In this document: positions 16,336 through 24,864 of the stretch, piece by piece
How positions within the stretch are numbered: the stretch's first letter is position 1
Layout of the letters: the number at the start of each line of letters is the position of its first letter
Assembly: GCF_047302285.1 (NCBI RefSeq)
Contig: NZ_CP154845.1
Coordinates: 2,728,001-2,792,000 of the forward strand
From: Robertmurraya sp047302285
GTDB taxonomy: Bacteria; Bacillota; Bacilli; Bacillales; Cytobacillaceae
Direction of reading: 5' to 3'
Length of the DNA: 64,000 nt
Notes under the pieces: model-generated
The model's database searches: none
What the model was told of the DNA's origin: nothing
Seen by the model: only the letters and a program-made list of their open reading frames with translations
Position numbers and translations under genes: made by a program

Positions 16336-18473
16336 TAATCATGATCCCCCTCTGCAGAAATTTCCATCGCTTCATTTACCTTTTCTTCTAGGTAAGTTAC
16401 GACACCATCGAGGTCCATCTCATTATTGATTTGGTTATGATTAGTCATTTCCACTTTGATTTCAGCCGTGGTAAAGCGATTTACTACTTCTTGTTCTGCG
16501 AGATCTCTTAAGTACTTAAGATCCTCTTCAGCAATGTCCATGGAGTCGGCCATTTTAGCTGTATTAGCCGCTGTATCTTTCCCACTTTTATCTAGACCAT
16601 CTAGACTACCTAATGCACCCAAAGATTCTAATGAACCGGCTTTTCCTAAAATATCCCCCATCTTAAATGCACCGCCAAGTTTATCCTCAACGCCCTTTCC
16701 CCAACTATATCCAGAGTCAAAAGCTTTCCCATATTCAAATCTGTCAAGTTTAAGATTTGAACTATCCATGCGATTCATCTTAATCTTGGCTTCTCCAACC
16801 AAATCAATGACCTTTCCGTTTAAACCACTTCGCCATCCATTTACAGCTGATGCAAGATTAAAACCGAAAACCGCATCAATAGCAGAAGCAATGCCTTCTA
16901 GAATCCCAAGAACTGAATCTGCCATCCCAGCAAAAAGGCGGACAATTGAGCCAAGAGGATCTACAAATACATTGGCTAAAAACTCAGCTACTGTAGCAAA
17001 TATATTCCAGATTGAAGCCGATACATCGACTAATAGATTCCATAACCCTACAAACAAATTCCCTATGAAGGCGAGCGCAGTCATAAAAGCACCTGCTATA
17101 ACTCCAGTTGCTGAAATGGATGTTCCTGCGAACTTATTTAAAGCCCCTACAGCAGCATAAATAACCACAACAAAAATTATTATCGCAAAAATAATCTTTG
17201 TTATTGGACTAGCTAACAATGCTGCATTTAAACCGTGCTGGGCGACAGTTTGGGCAAAAGTAGCTCCTGTTGCTAACATTGCCGCAGCTGCTTGGGCAGA
17301 TGTTCTTATCGTCAGGATTGCCTGCCATGCTGCCGTTAACATTAATGCTGTTTTGTGCACAAGTAGAATGCCTGTATATATTGCAAAAACAGCAACTATT
17401 CCCCATATAATTGGACTGATTATGCCCCAATTATCGTAGAAAAAACCACCAATTGATGATATAAGCGAGAGTACCCACATAATAACACCTGCTAATGTGG
17501 TTAAAGATGCAGATACATTTTGGACTACTTGTTGAAACTTATCATTATTAGCAATTTCATTAAGCTTTTGTAATACAGGTTGGAAAGACATTAAAGCATC
17601 ATTTTTAAAACTAGTCCATAGTTGAGAAAAAGTAAGTGGCATCGATTTAAATTTATCGTTTATTTCATCAGTTGCAGCGAACATTGCTTTTTTAACAACA
17701 TCAGCAGACAATAATCCTTCAGCTGCCATTTCTCGAATTTTCCCGATTGGAACTTCCAGATAATCTGCAATAGTGTGAATAATATTTGGAGCTTGTTCAA
17801 ATACACTATTTAATTCCTCTCCTCTCAACACCCCAGAACCTAGCGCTTGGGTAAGTTGGAGAGTGGCGGAACTAATTCCTTCTGCATTTGTCCCAGCTAT
17901 TGCAAATTGTTTATTGAGCAGCTCACCAAAATGAATAGCCTCAGCATTTGAAGCGAAGGCATCTTTTGCATTCATACCTAATTTAGCTATTAAATCTGCT
18001 GTTCTGGAATACGATCCATAAGACCTCTGGGCAGATTGGAATATCATGCCTTGTAGTTCTGCTGTTGTTTGCAGACCATCGTTCATTAGGTTCAGTCGAG
18101 CTGTCGTATTAGTGAGTTCATCGGATAAAGCGAGTATGTTACCTCCTGCTTGAATACCCAAATACGTAGAGGCAATTGCGATTAATTTTGATAAAAGACC
18201 ACTTGCTGCGGAAGTTCCTCGATTTATATTGTTATTTAAGTTTTGCTGACTCTGTGCAGCTCCATTAATATTTTGAATAATATTATTGAAAACGGATTCT
18301 GCTCTCGTCAACTCTTGTCTAGCAGTCTGGATACTAGACGTATCCACCGCATTTCTTGACGCATTCTGTAAATTTTCAAATGAGTTTAAAATGATATGCA
18401 TTGCATTGTTCATGGAGCGAAAAGCTGGCGACATCCCATCGTATACTTGGATCGCAGTTCTTATAGTTGCCAT
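16335..18473 (-). CDS. xkdO: Tail tape measure protein
   Basis: The 712-residue protein has the tape-measure layout: a helical N-terminus, a conserved ALGSGVLRGEELNSVFEQAP segment (about 210-230), a long hydrophobic middle with several predicted membrane-like helices (about 330-520), and a charged C-terminus. It sets tail length and is released on DNA entry. I prefer the ATG at 18473 behind AAAGGCGGTG. A 234-codon frame on the other strand is a shadow. Confidence 0.9.
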   Translation of the reverse strand: MATIRTAIQVYDGMSPAFRSMNNAMHIILNSFENLQNASRNAVDTSSIQTARQELTRAESVFNNIIQNINGAAQSQQNLNNNINRGTSAASGLLSKLIAIASTYLGIQAGGNILALSDELTNTTARLNLMNDGLQTTAELQGMIFQSAQRSYGSYSRTADLIAKLGMNAKDAFASNAEAIHFGELLNKQFAIAGTNAEGISSATLQLTQALGSGVLRGEELNSVFEQAPNIIHTIADYLEVPIGKIREMAAEGLLSADVVKKAMFAATDEINDKFKSMPLTFSQLWTSFKNDALMSFQPVLQKLNEIANNDKFQQVVQNVSASLTTLAGVIMWVLSLISSIGGFFYDNWGIISPIIWGIVAVFAIYTGILLVHKTALMLTAAWQAILTIRTSAQAAAAMLATGATFAQTVAQHGLNAALLASPITKIIFAIIIFVVVIYAAVGALNKFAGTSISATGVIAGAFMTALAFIGNLFVGLWNLLVDVSASIWNIFATVAEFLANVFVDPLGSIVRLFAGMADSVLGILEGIASAIDAVFGFNLASAVNGWRSGLNGKVIDLVGEAKIKMNRMDSSNLKLDRFEYGKAFDSGYSWGKGVEDKLGGAFKMGDILGKAGSLESLGALGSLDGLDKSGKDTAANTAKMADSMDIAEEDLKYLRDLAEQEVVNRFTTAEIKVEMTNHNQINNEMDLDGVVTYLEEKVNEAMEISAEGDHD

Positions 18474-18492
18474 CCATTTCACCGCCTTTGCA

Positions 18493-18530
18493 TTAAAATA
18501 AAAAGAATGCGATAGTTATATCGCATTCTT
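18493..18530 (-). terminator. Strong terminator between cargo and tape measure
   Basis: A 12-bp perfect stem (AAGAATGCGATA / TATCGCATTCTT) is followed on the minus strand by a T-rich tail. It lies at the end of the cargo pair, upstream of the tape-measure gene. Confidence 0.88.
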
Positions 18531-18931
18531 CATTCAGATAATTCTTCTTGGATATACTGTATCCAGAGTTCTATATTTTCAAGATATTCTTCCAGTACGC
18601 AATTTTCAAGAACCTTGACATCATATAAATCTAAGAAAATTTGCATCCATGTATTACTACCCTGTAATTTCACTTTCCCTATCGGGTAAATATCATAAGT
18701 CACATCAATTGCCATATTGCTCATTCTTCTTAAATTTAATGTTTTATTATTCCCTTTGCTTTTCAGTGATTTTATCAAACAATAAATAAATTCTTCCTCA
18801 TCGGAGGAAATGTTGCAGTATTTACTATTTTGAATATCTCTAATAGCTTTATTATAATCTTCTAGATAGTCTGGTAGATTGTTATTTGAGGAAGGAATCT
18901 TATTCTTTTTTCTAAATAAATTGAATACCAT
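18530..18931 (-). CDS. Unknown cargo protein (133 aa)
   Basis: I do not recognise this protein. It has a basic start (FRKKNKIP), an acidic helical C-terminus and no membrane segment. With the next gene it forms a pair lying between the tail chaperone and the tape measure, where Xkd-type phages normally have nothing. It has its own GAGGTGA site and ends in a strong terminator, so the pair looks like inserted cargo expressed from the lysogen. Confidence 0.6.
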   Translation of the reverse strand: MVFNLFRKKNKIPSSNNNLPDYLEDYNKAIRDIQNSKYCNISSDEEEFIYCLIKSLKSKGNNKTLNLRRMSNMAIDVTYDIYPIGKVKLQGSNTWMQIFLDLYDVKVLENCVLEEYLENIELWIQYIQEELSE

Positions 18932-18958
18932 TCATTTCACCTCGATAATTCAAGTCTA

Positions 18959-19306
18959 TCAAAACATTTTTTGAACCAAAGACTTATAGATTTTCCCATC
19001 AACCTCTAATAGACTTTTCTTACCATCTTTAAACTCTATTGCGACTACCATCGTACTTTTGCTTTTTGCGGATAGTCCCGCCAAAAGACCAACTGGACCA
19101 AGCAATGCCCCTCCTACCAAACCTCGAGATACACCACTTACAGCACTTTTTCTATGCTCATCTGTTATCAGTTCATATGATTCAACTGTATTTTTATCTA
19201 GATTAACTGCTTTTCCAAATCCAGTTATTATTGAAATCACGCCGAATGTTCCAGTTACTTGAAAACCTTGATAATCTCCTGCAATAACCTTATTTTTCGC
19301 CCCCAC
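18959..19306 (-). CDS. Unknown cargo protein with glycine-rich hydrophobic centre
   Basis: The 115-residue product has a strand-rich N-terminus, a glycine/leucine-rich hydrophobic segment (about 60-82, SRGLVGGALLGPVGLLAGL) and a C-terminal VVAIEFKDGKKSLLEVDGK part, as in small stress or membrane-associated domains. GTG start behind AAGGTGGG. A TATAAT stands about 40 bases upstream and could be its own promoter. It is the first of two cargo genes inside the tail operon. Confidence 0.6.
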   Translation of the reverse strand: MGAKNKVIAGDYQGFQVTGTFGVISIITGFGKAVNLDKNTVESYELITDEHRKSAVSGVSRGLVGGALLGPVGLLAGLSAKSKSTMVVAIEFKDGKKSLLEVDGKIYKSLVQKMF

Positions 19307-19375
19307 GTTAATCCCACCTTAATTATTATTTAATAGAATTATATAACAATATAGGGGGATATTACTAAAAAGATA

Positions 19376-19992
19376 TTATTTTCGACCTTTGGTTTTGCTT
19401 TTGATTTTACTTTCCTCCTTCTTCTCTTTCTCCAGCCTAATTTGAACAGCTGCTATAACAAAGGCTTTTTCTTGTTTTCCAAGAGACATGAATTCATGAG
19501 GCCATCTATGAAATTTATGAAGGCAATAGTAGGCAATGTTTGCTTCACCATCACCCTCATTAATTAGTTTTTTGCTTCATCCACCAAATCTTCCATCGAT
19601 ACCTCAAAACCGTTGACTTCTTGAACCTTCGCTAAGTAGTCAGCGTATTCACCAGGGGTTAACATTGTTTTTAACAATGCATCTGAACCCATTACTCCAT
19701 AACTATTCTGCAATTCTGAATCATTTAGATTTGGGAAAACTGTACACCTGGCTGCGAGTTTTCCGAGATATGCATTAAGGTCAGTTTCAGGTGTGTAGGC
19801 ATTTCGCTTTCCTGGCACTGGAACCCTACGAGTACAAGCCTTCCTTAATGCCTCATCTTCCTCAGAAGTAATTCCGCAGATTTCCCATTTCATTGGCTTT
19901 TTGTTTTCATCTACGAATCTTTTAGATGCAACATGTTTAACGTTTTCCACTTTAACGGCATTTTGACTTAGAAATGCGCTTAAATTGCTCAT
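19376..19992 (-). CDS. Tail assembly chaperone, -1 frameshift product (GT-type)
   Basis: Near the end of the xkdN frame the codons gcA AAA AAC contain a canonical X XXY YYZ slippery heptamer (minus strand, 19567-19573) one codon before the stop. A -1 slip there opens a further frame of about 63 codons running to 19376, encoding ANIAYYCLHKFHRW...FMSLGKQEKAFVIAAVQ and a lysine-rich tail. This is the arrangement of the G/GT chaperones that wrap the tape measure before tube assembly. The downstream frame has no start codon of its own in a good context. Confidence 0.82.
19564..19992 (-). CDS. xkdN: Tail assembly chaperone (XkdN-like, zero frame)
   Basis: The 142-residue protein matches XkdN/YqbN: SAFLSQNAVKVENVKHVASK, PMKWEICGITSEEDEALRKA and YTPETDLNAYLGKLAARCTV. 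It is the short chaperone form, made when no frameshift occurs. I use the ATG at 19992 rather than an earlier start. It lies between tail tube and tape measure as expected. Confidence 0.88.
   Translation of the reverse strand: MSNLSAFLSQNAVKVENVKHVASKRFVDENKKPMKWEICGITSEEDEALRKACTRRVPVPGKRNAYTPETDLNAYLGKLAARCTVFPNLNDSELQNSYGVMGSDALLKTMLTPGEYADYLAKVQEVNGFEVSMEDLVDEAKN
19567..19573 (-). promoter_or_regulatory. Programmed -1 ribosomal frameshift site
   Basis: The minus strand reads A AAA AAC in the zero frame of the chaperone gene, directly before the TAA stop. It is in the correct register for tandem -1 slippage and links to the downstream open frame. No clear stimulatory stem is visible just after it. 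Confidence 0.82.
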
Positions 19993-20013
19993 GTATCTCA
20001 CCAGTCCTTTATT

Positions 20014-20050
20014 CAAAAATTAAAGGAGCCCACAAACGTAGACTCCTTTT
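20014..20050 (-). terminator. Hairpin between tail tube and chaperone genes
   Basis: AAAGGAG / CTCCTTT arms flank a loop of about 14 bases, followed on the minus strand by TTAATTTTTG. It may partly end transcription after the abundantly needed tube gene. Confidence 0.55.
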
Positions 20051-20054
20051 CTAA

Positions 20055-20522
20055 TTACATTCCCGCAAGTAAATTAAATTTTTCAGGTATTTCGAAGTCA
20101 TCAAAAGTCCCTTCAATTGGTTCATCCAAATATTCTCCGTCTGCATCAAACTTCGCTAAGACGCCACCGTCAAGATTACACCCTTTGTGTATCACAGTTT
20201 GGCGACCAACGCTTGAAGTCGGATCCTCGTTGGTCACTTGAATATCAAAATAGATATCTTCCCCAGTTTCTTTGAAACGATAGAGTAAGTCTCTGAAAAT
20301 CGATTGGTTATAGTGCGCAGTACCACTAAAGGTACCTGACCATCCCGTCGATTTATTCCCTTTCCCTGTTTTACCTAGGATAGGAACGGAGGTTTTTGAT
20401 TTTTCGATATTCGATTCAAAATCGATTATTTGCATAAAGTTATACCGATTACCCTCGATTGTAACAAAACACTCAGCGAGAGAAGCACTGACTGCATCTT
20501 TAGCATTCATCGCTTGGGCCAT
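20055..20522 (-). CDS. xkdM: Tail tube protein XkdM
   Basis: The 155-residue protein has the XkdM core: FMQIIDFESNIEKSKTSVPILGK, GWSGTFSGTAHY and a late FDDFEIPEKF. It polymerises into the inner tube of the contractile tail. The ATG at 20522 is chosen behind AAGGAGTG. A homing endonuclease gene separates it from the sheath gene. Confidence 0.9.
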   Translation of the reverse strand: MAQAMNAKDAVSASLAECFVTIEGNRYNFMQIIDFESNIEKSKTSVPILGKTGKGNKSTGWSGTFSGTAHYNQSIFRDLLYRFKETGEDIYFDIQVTNEDPTSSVGRQTVIHKGCNLDGGVLAKFDADGEYLDEPIEGTFDDFEIPEKFNLLAGM

Positions 20523-20550
20523 AGTTTCTAACACTCCTTTCAAAATAAAG

Positions 20551-20581
20551 AAAAAATCAGCACTATTTGTACTGATTTTTT
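20551..20581 (-). terminator. Terminator overlapping the homing endonuclease stop
   Basis: AAAAAATCAG and CTGATTTTTT are inverted repeats overlapping the 3' end of the endonuclease gene, leaving a T-run on the minus strand before the tube gene. Confidence 0.65.
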
Positions 20582-21225
20582 CTAATGATGGGACTTATAA
20601 TTTTTTCGATAGGTAACCCTCTGTAATACCTATCTCGGATTGTTTTGATTTTTATGCCAGTCATCTCTGATAATTCTTTTATAGAGTATTTTCTACCTTT
20701 ATACTCAATCCTAATGGAAGTGCGTTTATTGCTATTTTGTTCACTTAAAGGTATCCACTTACAATTTTCTGGACAATAGTGTTTGTTAACATCAATTCTT
20801 TCAATGGAAAGACCCTCTTTATATCCGTTGGCTAAAGCCCATTTTTTAAAGACGTTATAACTTTCTTTCCATTCATGACACATTTTGATTCCTCGACCAC
20901 CGTAGTCTGTATAATGCTTTGTTTGAGGATTATAGCAACGACGTTTCATACCCGCCCAGACTCCGTAGAGCTTTGTTCCGAAGTCCCCATGTGTTCTAGT
21001 TCTGTCACCGATTTTTGATTTATTCCCTCTTTCAGAAGAAATTTCCTTTGAAAAACATCCGCAGGACTTGGTATTTCCGCTCATCAAATGGGTTCTTCTA
21101 ATGACTTTTTCATTGCCACAATCACACTTGCATAACCATCTCGACCCCTTATCAATGTTTTCTACACGCTTTATGACTAAAAGTCTTCCGAATCTGTTGC
21201 CAGTTAAATCACTAACTCTTCTCAT
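20563..21225 (-). CDS. Free-standing HNH-type homing endonuclease
   Basis: The 220-residue protein has an N-terminal zinc-ribbon-like part (CKCDCGN...CGC, about 32-57), the motif YGVWAGMKRRCYNP, then SIERIDVNKHYCPENCKW (about 139-157), the core of a nuclease family common in phage genomes, and a C-terminal helix for DNA binding. It is clearly related to the intron-borne enzyme at 23563. Both flanking tail genes are complete, so it is intergenic rather than in an intron. Confidence 0.8.
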   Translation of the reverse strand: MRRVSDLTGNRFGRLLVIKRVENIDKGSRWLCKCDCGNEKVIRRTHLMSGNTKSCGCFSKEISSERGNKSKIGDRTRTHGDFGTKLYGVWAGMKRRCYNPQTKHYTDYGGRGIKMCHEWKESYNVFKKWALANGYKEGLSIERIDVNKHYCPENCKWIPLSEQNSNKRTSIRIEYKGRKYSIKELSEMTGIKIKTIRDRYYRGLPIEKIISPIIRKNQYK

Positions 21226-21278
21226 GATATAACCACCTCAATATGATTATATCATTAGTAGACTACAACAGTCATGTT

Positions 21279-22586
21279 TCAGTTTACCGTTACTGTCATA
21301 TACAAATGACTCATAGCATTAACTACAGTAATCTTGTCACTAACGACAACCGATTTTTTACCTTCGCCTTGTGCCACAACAACATCATCAGCGTTGAAAT
21401 TTTCAATTGCCTGCAATGTCTCGAGTTCTCTATGATGGGATACAACGTCATTCCAAAACGAGACTCTACCAGATTCATTATTTGGAATTTTCCCAAGGTA
21501 CTTTGTATTAAAAAGAACAGCAATATCGTTAGCAATTTGATCCAGGACACGAATAGTCTGGTTACTGCTAAAATCGCTGTTCTTATCTTCAGTGAAGGTC
21601 ACAAGTGTATTGATATCTTCAAGGACCCGAATATCATCCCCTACCTTATGGAAAATAAATTTCCCATCTTTCAATGCGTATTCTAATGCTGTTTGCGTAT
21701 AGTCGACATCTACTGAAAACTCCCCGTCGTACTGTTTATTCGTATTTGACTTATTAATCTCGCAACCAGCTGCAGCACCGGTAACCCAATATACTAGAGA
21801 CTGAGGAAAAGCACCTTCATCTAGCACACTGTTCTCTACAGATATTACTCCTTCAAAATCGGCTTGATTCCGGTAAACAACGGTTTGGAATTTTGCGCCT
21901 ACCTTATCTCTCATTCGCTTAGTAAAAGCTACAAATAAAGAAGTAATGACGGGATCGCTCGCTGGACATCCTAGTGCATTAAAGTTATATGACTCTACCT
22001 TGTCCAAAAAGGCTTGGTAAGCCTCCCCGGTTGGTTCTGCTCCATTAGTACCCGCTGTAAATGGAGTTCCTGCTGTTTCTGCCAACTCTGCATTCGTTTT
22101 CCATTCTACAAAGTCATTAGGCTGTAATTCCTCAATACTAGAAACTGTTTGTACGTCAACTTCGGTAGTGCCGAGTAAAGTATAAACATCAAACTTTTCA
22201 GAGTCGTCTATGTTGACTGAAATAACCGTTTTTAAATCATTCCCTCTAATTCCGCCATACCTTGCAGTTGCAAAAGTGTTGGATGCTTTTGCTCCTGTAT
22301 TTAATCGATACAGGTAAGCAGTATGGATATTCTTGAATAGATCCCTAATGCCCTTTAGCTTTTCATCGTCGTATGGATAACCAAAGATTTTTAAAGATTG
22401 CCTTTCCAGTTCCTCACCCTTAACAGCAAAAACCTCATCCTCTACACCCCAATCCAATGAGAGTGCTAATGCTGCCACACCACGATCTGATAATGAAGAA
22501 GATGCCCGTGATGCGCTGATAAAATTTATATAAGCACCTGGAAGAACCTTGTTTTGTGATGTAAAAGTACCGCCACCTAAAGCCAT
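21279..22586 (-). CDS. xkdK: Tail sheath protein XkdK
   Basis: The 435-residue protein is the contractile sheath: GGTFTSQNKVLPGAYINFI at the start, LYRLNTGAKASNTFATARYG near 95, VDVDYTQTALEYALKDGKF near 300 and a complete C-terminus MSHLYMTVTV. It contracts to drive the tube through the wall. The start codon directly follows the stop of the small YqzN/YkzM-type gene. Confidence 0.94.
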   Translation of the reverse strand: MALGGGTFTSQNKVLPGAYINFISASRASSSLSDRGVAALALSLDWGVEDEVFAVKGEELERQSLKIFGYPYDDEKLKGIRDLFKNIHTAYLYRLNTGAKASNTFATARYGGIRGNDLKTVISVNIDDSEKFDVYTLLGTTEVDVQTVSSIEELQPNDFVEWKTNAELAETAGTPFTAGTNGAEPTGEAYQAFLDKVESYNFNALGCPASDPVITSLFVAFTKRMRDKVGAKFQTVVYRNQADFEGVISVENSVLDEGAFPQSLVYWVTGAAAGCEINKSNTNKQYDGEFSVDVDYTQTALEYALKDGKFIFHKVGDDIRVLEDINTLVTFTEDKNSDFSSNQTIRVLDQIANDIAVLFNTKYLGKIPNNESGRVSFWNDVVSHHRELETLQAIENFNADDVVVAQGEGKKSVVVSDKITVVNAMSHLYMTVTVN

Positions 22587-22763
22587 CTATTTCACCTTCT
22601 TTTTCATGAATTTATCAATTTCTTGCTCTACTTCCTTGATGGAATACTTAAGATCATCTTTAAGCAGAACGTTCAGTAAATCTCTGCGCTCGCGAAAGTT
22701 AGTTGATGATAATATTTGAGCCTTCGGAAATTTCGCCGTCTTACTTGATTGTTCGTTTGCCAT
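22587..22763 (-). CDS. YqzN/YkzM-type small tail protein
   Basis: A 58-residue frame beginning MANEQSSKTAKFPKAQILSS and ending in the pattern YSIKEVEQEIDKFMKKKVK matches the YqzN/YkzM family that lies between xkdJ and xkdK in PBSX-type elements. Its function is unknown. It abuts the sheath start codon. Confidence 0.85.
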   Translation of the reverse strand: MANEQSSKTAKFPKAQILSSTNFRERRDLLNVLLKDDLKYSIKEVEQEIDKFMKKKVK

Positions 22764-22765
22764 CC

Positions 22766-23191
22766 TTATTCACCCCTTATGGAGCCATCAATCGATAACC
22801 CATCCATTGATTCTTCTTGCTCCGTTACTTTTATTACGTGGAAATTATAATTAACAAAGAAATGCAAAACACCATCTTCCAAGTGTGAAGACATATTTGT
22901 ACCATGCAACAAATCACCATTGCTGCATATAATGAATTCCATTTCTGTATTTAACTGTTCTAGGACGGTGTAAGCATCTCTATTGCTAGAACCAAAATAA
23001 TGGATATCAAAGGGTAAAGTGTTTAAATATCGATTACCAATGACCTTTGTCAAACTTGGTTCTAGAGGGAAAATAAAAAAAGCAGGTTCCTTTAAATTTT
23101 GTGGAACTGCTTCGTCGTAAATTGTATATCCGTCACCGAAGGTATCATGCAGTTTAACTGCAATGGCGTCTATTACATCGTTAATTCCCAC
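22766..23191 (-). CDS. xkdJ: Tail completion protein XkdJ
   Basis: The 141-residue protein matches XkdJ: VIDAIAVKLHDTFGDGYTIY near the start, FFIFPLEPSLTKVIGNRY and LPFDIHYFG. It is the tail-terminator type protein of this module. GTG start, overlapping the last codons of the spliced xkdI. Confidence 0.88.
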   Translation of the reverse strand: MGINDVIDAIAVKLHDTFGDGYTIYDEAVPQNLKEPAFFIFPLEPSLTKVIGNRYLNTLPFDIHYFGSSNRDAYTVLEQLNTEMEFIICSNGDLLHGTNMSSHLEDGVLHFFVNYNFHVIKVTEQEESMDGLSIDGSIRGE

Positions 23192-23338
23192 CGAATACCT
23201 CCTCTAAAAACTTTTGAATTTTCTTTTCTAGGATTTTAGGAGCCTGCTTCTCTACTTCTGCTGCTGAGACCTTCATCATAAATCGACCAGGAACCCACCC
23301 TATATGATTAGATGTCCTGTGGCCAAATTCAACATATG
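23181..23338 (-). CDS. xkdI: xkdI 3' exon
   Basis: This segment has no start codon of its own. It encodes (S)YVEFGHRTSNHIGWVPG, RFMMKVSAAEVEKQAPK and a helical tail, which is the expected C-terminus of XkdI. Joined to the 5' exon (24468-24864) it gives 185 codons including the stop, and the codon T|CA spans the junction. The stop overlaps the xkdJ start. Confidence 0.88.
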
Positions 23339-24467
23339 CATTTTGTTATCGTAAAGGCTTTTTATCCTCTACTTCCGGGAGTTTCCTCGCATAATGGGAT
23401 GTTAATTCATCCCCGGTTCGGCGTACATCATAACAAAAACACATCACAATCAATGTGCTTTGTTCCGAACACTCTTGGAGGGATTATATTTATTCACCCT
23501 CTACGCTCTACGGTGCTCACTAGCCTTTCGAATCTAGTAAGTTACCTCGGTATTTGCATGCCCTATTTATAAAGTTCTGTACCTCGTCTGCCGGCTCTCC
23601 ATCTACTCTTTAAAGTGTTTAAATTGATTCCTGTAATATTAGCCAATTCTCTCAATGTAATAATCTTGCCATTATAATCAACTTCCCTTGATTCACCCTG
23701 ATCAGCTATTGGTAAAAATAGTTTTTCTTCCCTAATGCCCTTATTGTATCTTGCATTAAGAGCACCATATGAAAATCCTGACATTTCTGCTGCTTCAACT
23801 AATGTCATTTCCTTGCCTTGAAAATTCACTTTTACATTGGTGCTTCTATTTCTTGCTTGCTCTTTTGGAGTAGACCACCTACAATTGTTTGGTTCATAAT
23901 TACCGTCATTATCAATTCTGTCAATTGTAAGTCCATCTTTATAACCGCTAGATAGAGCCCAATCAAAGAAATTATCAGGTATTAACCACTCATCACATAA
24001 TTTAATCCCACGTTCTCCATAATTTTCATAAGACCTTACATTAGGGTTATAACAACGGTCTTTCATTTTTTGCCAGATTCTATATAACCTTGTTCCACTC
24101 ATTTTGTGGCGATGGTTTTTTACTAAATTCACTTTATTTTGTTCATTCTTTACACAACCACAAGAAATGACGTTTCCAGAAGTAAGCGAATCCGTTCTAA
24201 CCTCATGCATATTTCCACACTCGCATTTGCACAGCCAATATTTCCTTAATCTTTCTCCACTTTTAACATTTCGAGAGAATTCCATTACAATCAATTTACC
24301 AAACACTTTTCCAGTCAAGTCTTTAAATCGAGCCATGGTCACTCACCTCTTAATCTTATATAACTTAATTATACCAAGGTTATTTAGCAATGACCAACTT
24401 CAACATGAACTTTAATAAGGTTTAGCGTTTACCGATTTTGCTCGGTTTTACATGCCCCATTACGTTA
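23339..24467 (-). other. Group I intron in xkdI
   Basis: The 1,129-base insert follows a U at the end of exon 1 and ends in G. Exon ATGCCT pairs with GGGCAT (24452-24457) to form P1 with a U-G wobble at the splice site. ACGCT (24424-24428) pairs with AGCGT (23503-23507) as P3, directly followed by a P8-like stem GAGGG/CCCTC (23497-23501 and 23478-23482). ACCTTGGTA (24372-24380) pairs with TACCGAGGT (23544-23552), closing a loop that holds the endonuclease gene. GGGATG/CATCCC near the 3' end fits a P9 hairpin. Confidence 0.85.
23563..24336 (-). CDS. Intron-encoded HNH-type homing endonuclease
   Basis: The 257-residue enzyme has a zinc-ribbon-like N-terminus (CKCECGN...CGC), IWQKMKDRCYNP, and TIDRIDNDGNYEPNNCRW (about 130-147), then two helical DNA-binding repeats (GKEMTLVEAAEMSG and GKIITLRELANITG). 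It lies wholly inside the xkdI intron and would make the intron mobile by cutting intronless copies. ATG at 24336 behind AAGAGGTG. It is homologous to the free-standing enzyme at 20563 but has an extra C-terminal repeat. Confidence 0.85.
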   Translation of the reverse strand: MARFKDLTGKVFGKLIVMEFSRNVKSGERLRKYWLCKCECGNMHEVRTDSLTSGNVISCGCVKNEQNKVNLVKNHRHKMSGTRLYRIWQKMKDRCYNPNVRSYENYGERGIKLCDEWLIPDNFFDWALSSGYKDGLTIDRIDNDGNYEPNNCRWSTPKEQARNRSTNVKVNFQGKEMTLVEAAEMSGFSYGALNARYNKGIREEKLFLPIADQGESREVDYNGKIITLRELANITGINLNTLKSRWRAGRRGTELYK

Positions 24468-24864
24468 AGGCATACTCTACTGGATTGATTACTTCCAATT
24501 CGTACATATGTCCTCTCTTAACAACTCGAAGCTCTTGAGCAAATGAAACGGCATTCCCGCCTCTTCCTGTTCCAGCTTCAGCTTCTTGAGCAGTTTTAGC
24601 AGTCCACCCTCGTCTAAGTGTACCGCCTGTTTTAACCGTACTTGTCTTAAATGACACTTGTTTTCCATCCTTAGTTACAAAGTTGACCTCATTACTGTAC
24701 TGTCCTACAGGGGTTCTTCGAATTACTTTTGCTAATAATCGTGCTGCGAGTTCCTTCGCACAACTCTCACAAAATTTCTGAAAGTCAGCACTTCGCTCTA
24801 GATTATCTAATTTCCGTTGAAGCCTTTGTAATTGGCGATAGTCCACACGACCCCATCTAGCCAT
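24468..24864 (-). CDS. xkdI: xkdI 5' exon (HK97 gp10-like tail protein)
   Basis: The exon encodes 132 residues plus one base of the next codon: RWGRVDYRQLQRLQRKLDNL, LAARLLAKVIRRTPVGQY, GGTLRRGWTAKT and EVINPVEYA. This is the XkdI/gp10 neck protein, but the unspliced frame stops at 24460 inside the intron. Splicing to 23338 restores a 184-residue protein. The ATG overlaps the xkdH stop. Confidence 0.9.

Noticed and set aside
16456..17160. Rightward 234-codon frame inside the tape-measure gene
   Set aside because: Serine/proline-rich composition is typical of an antisense shadow; the leftward tape-measure protein is clearly conserved.
23563..24467. Group II intron or simple insertion in xkdI
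   Set aside because: No reverse transcriptase, no GTGYG start; the U/G splice rules, P1 and HNH gene point to group I.
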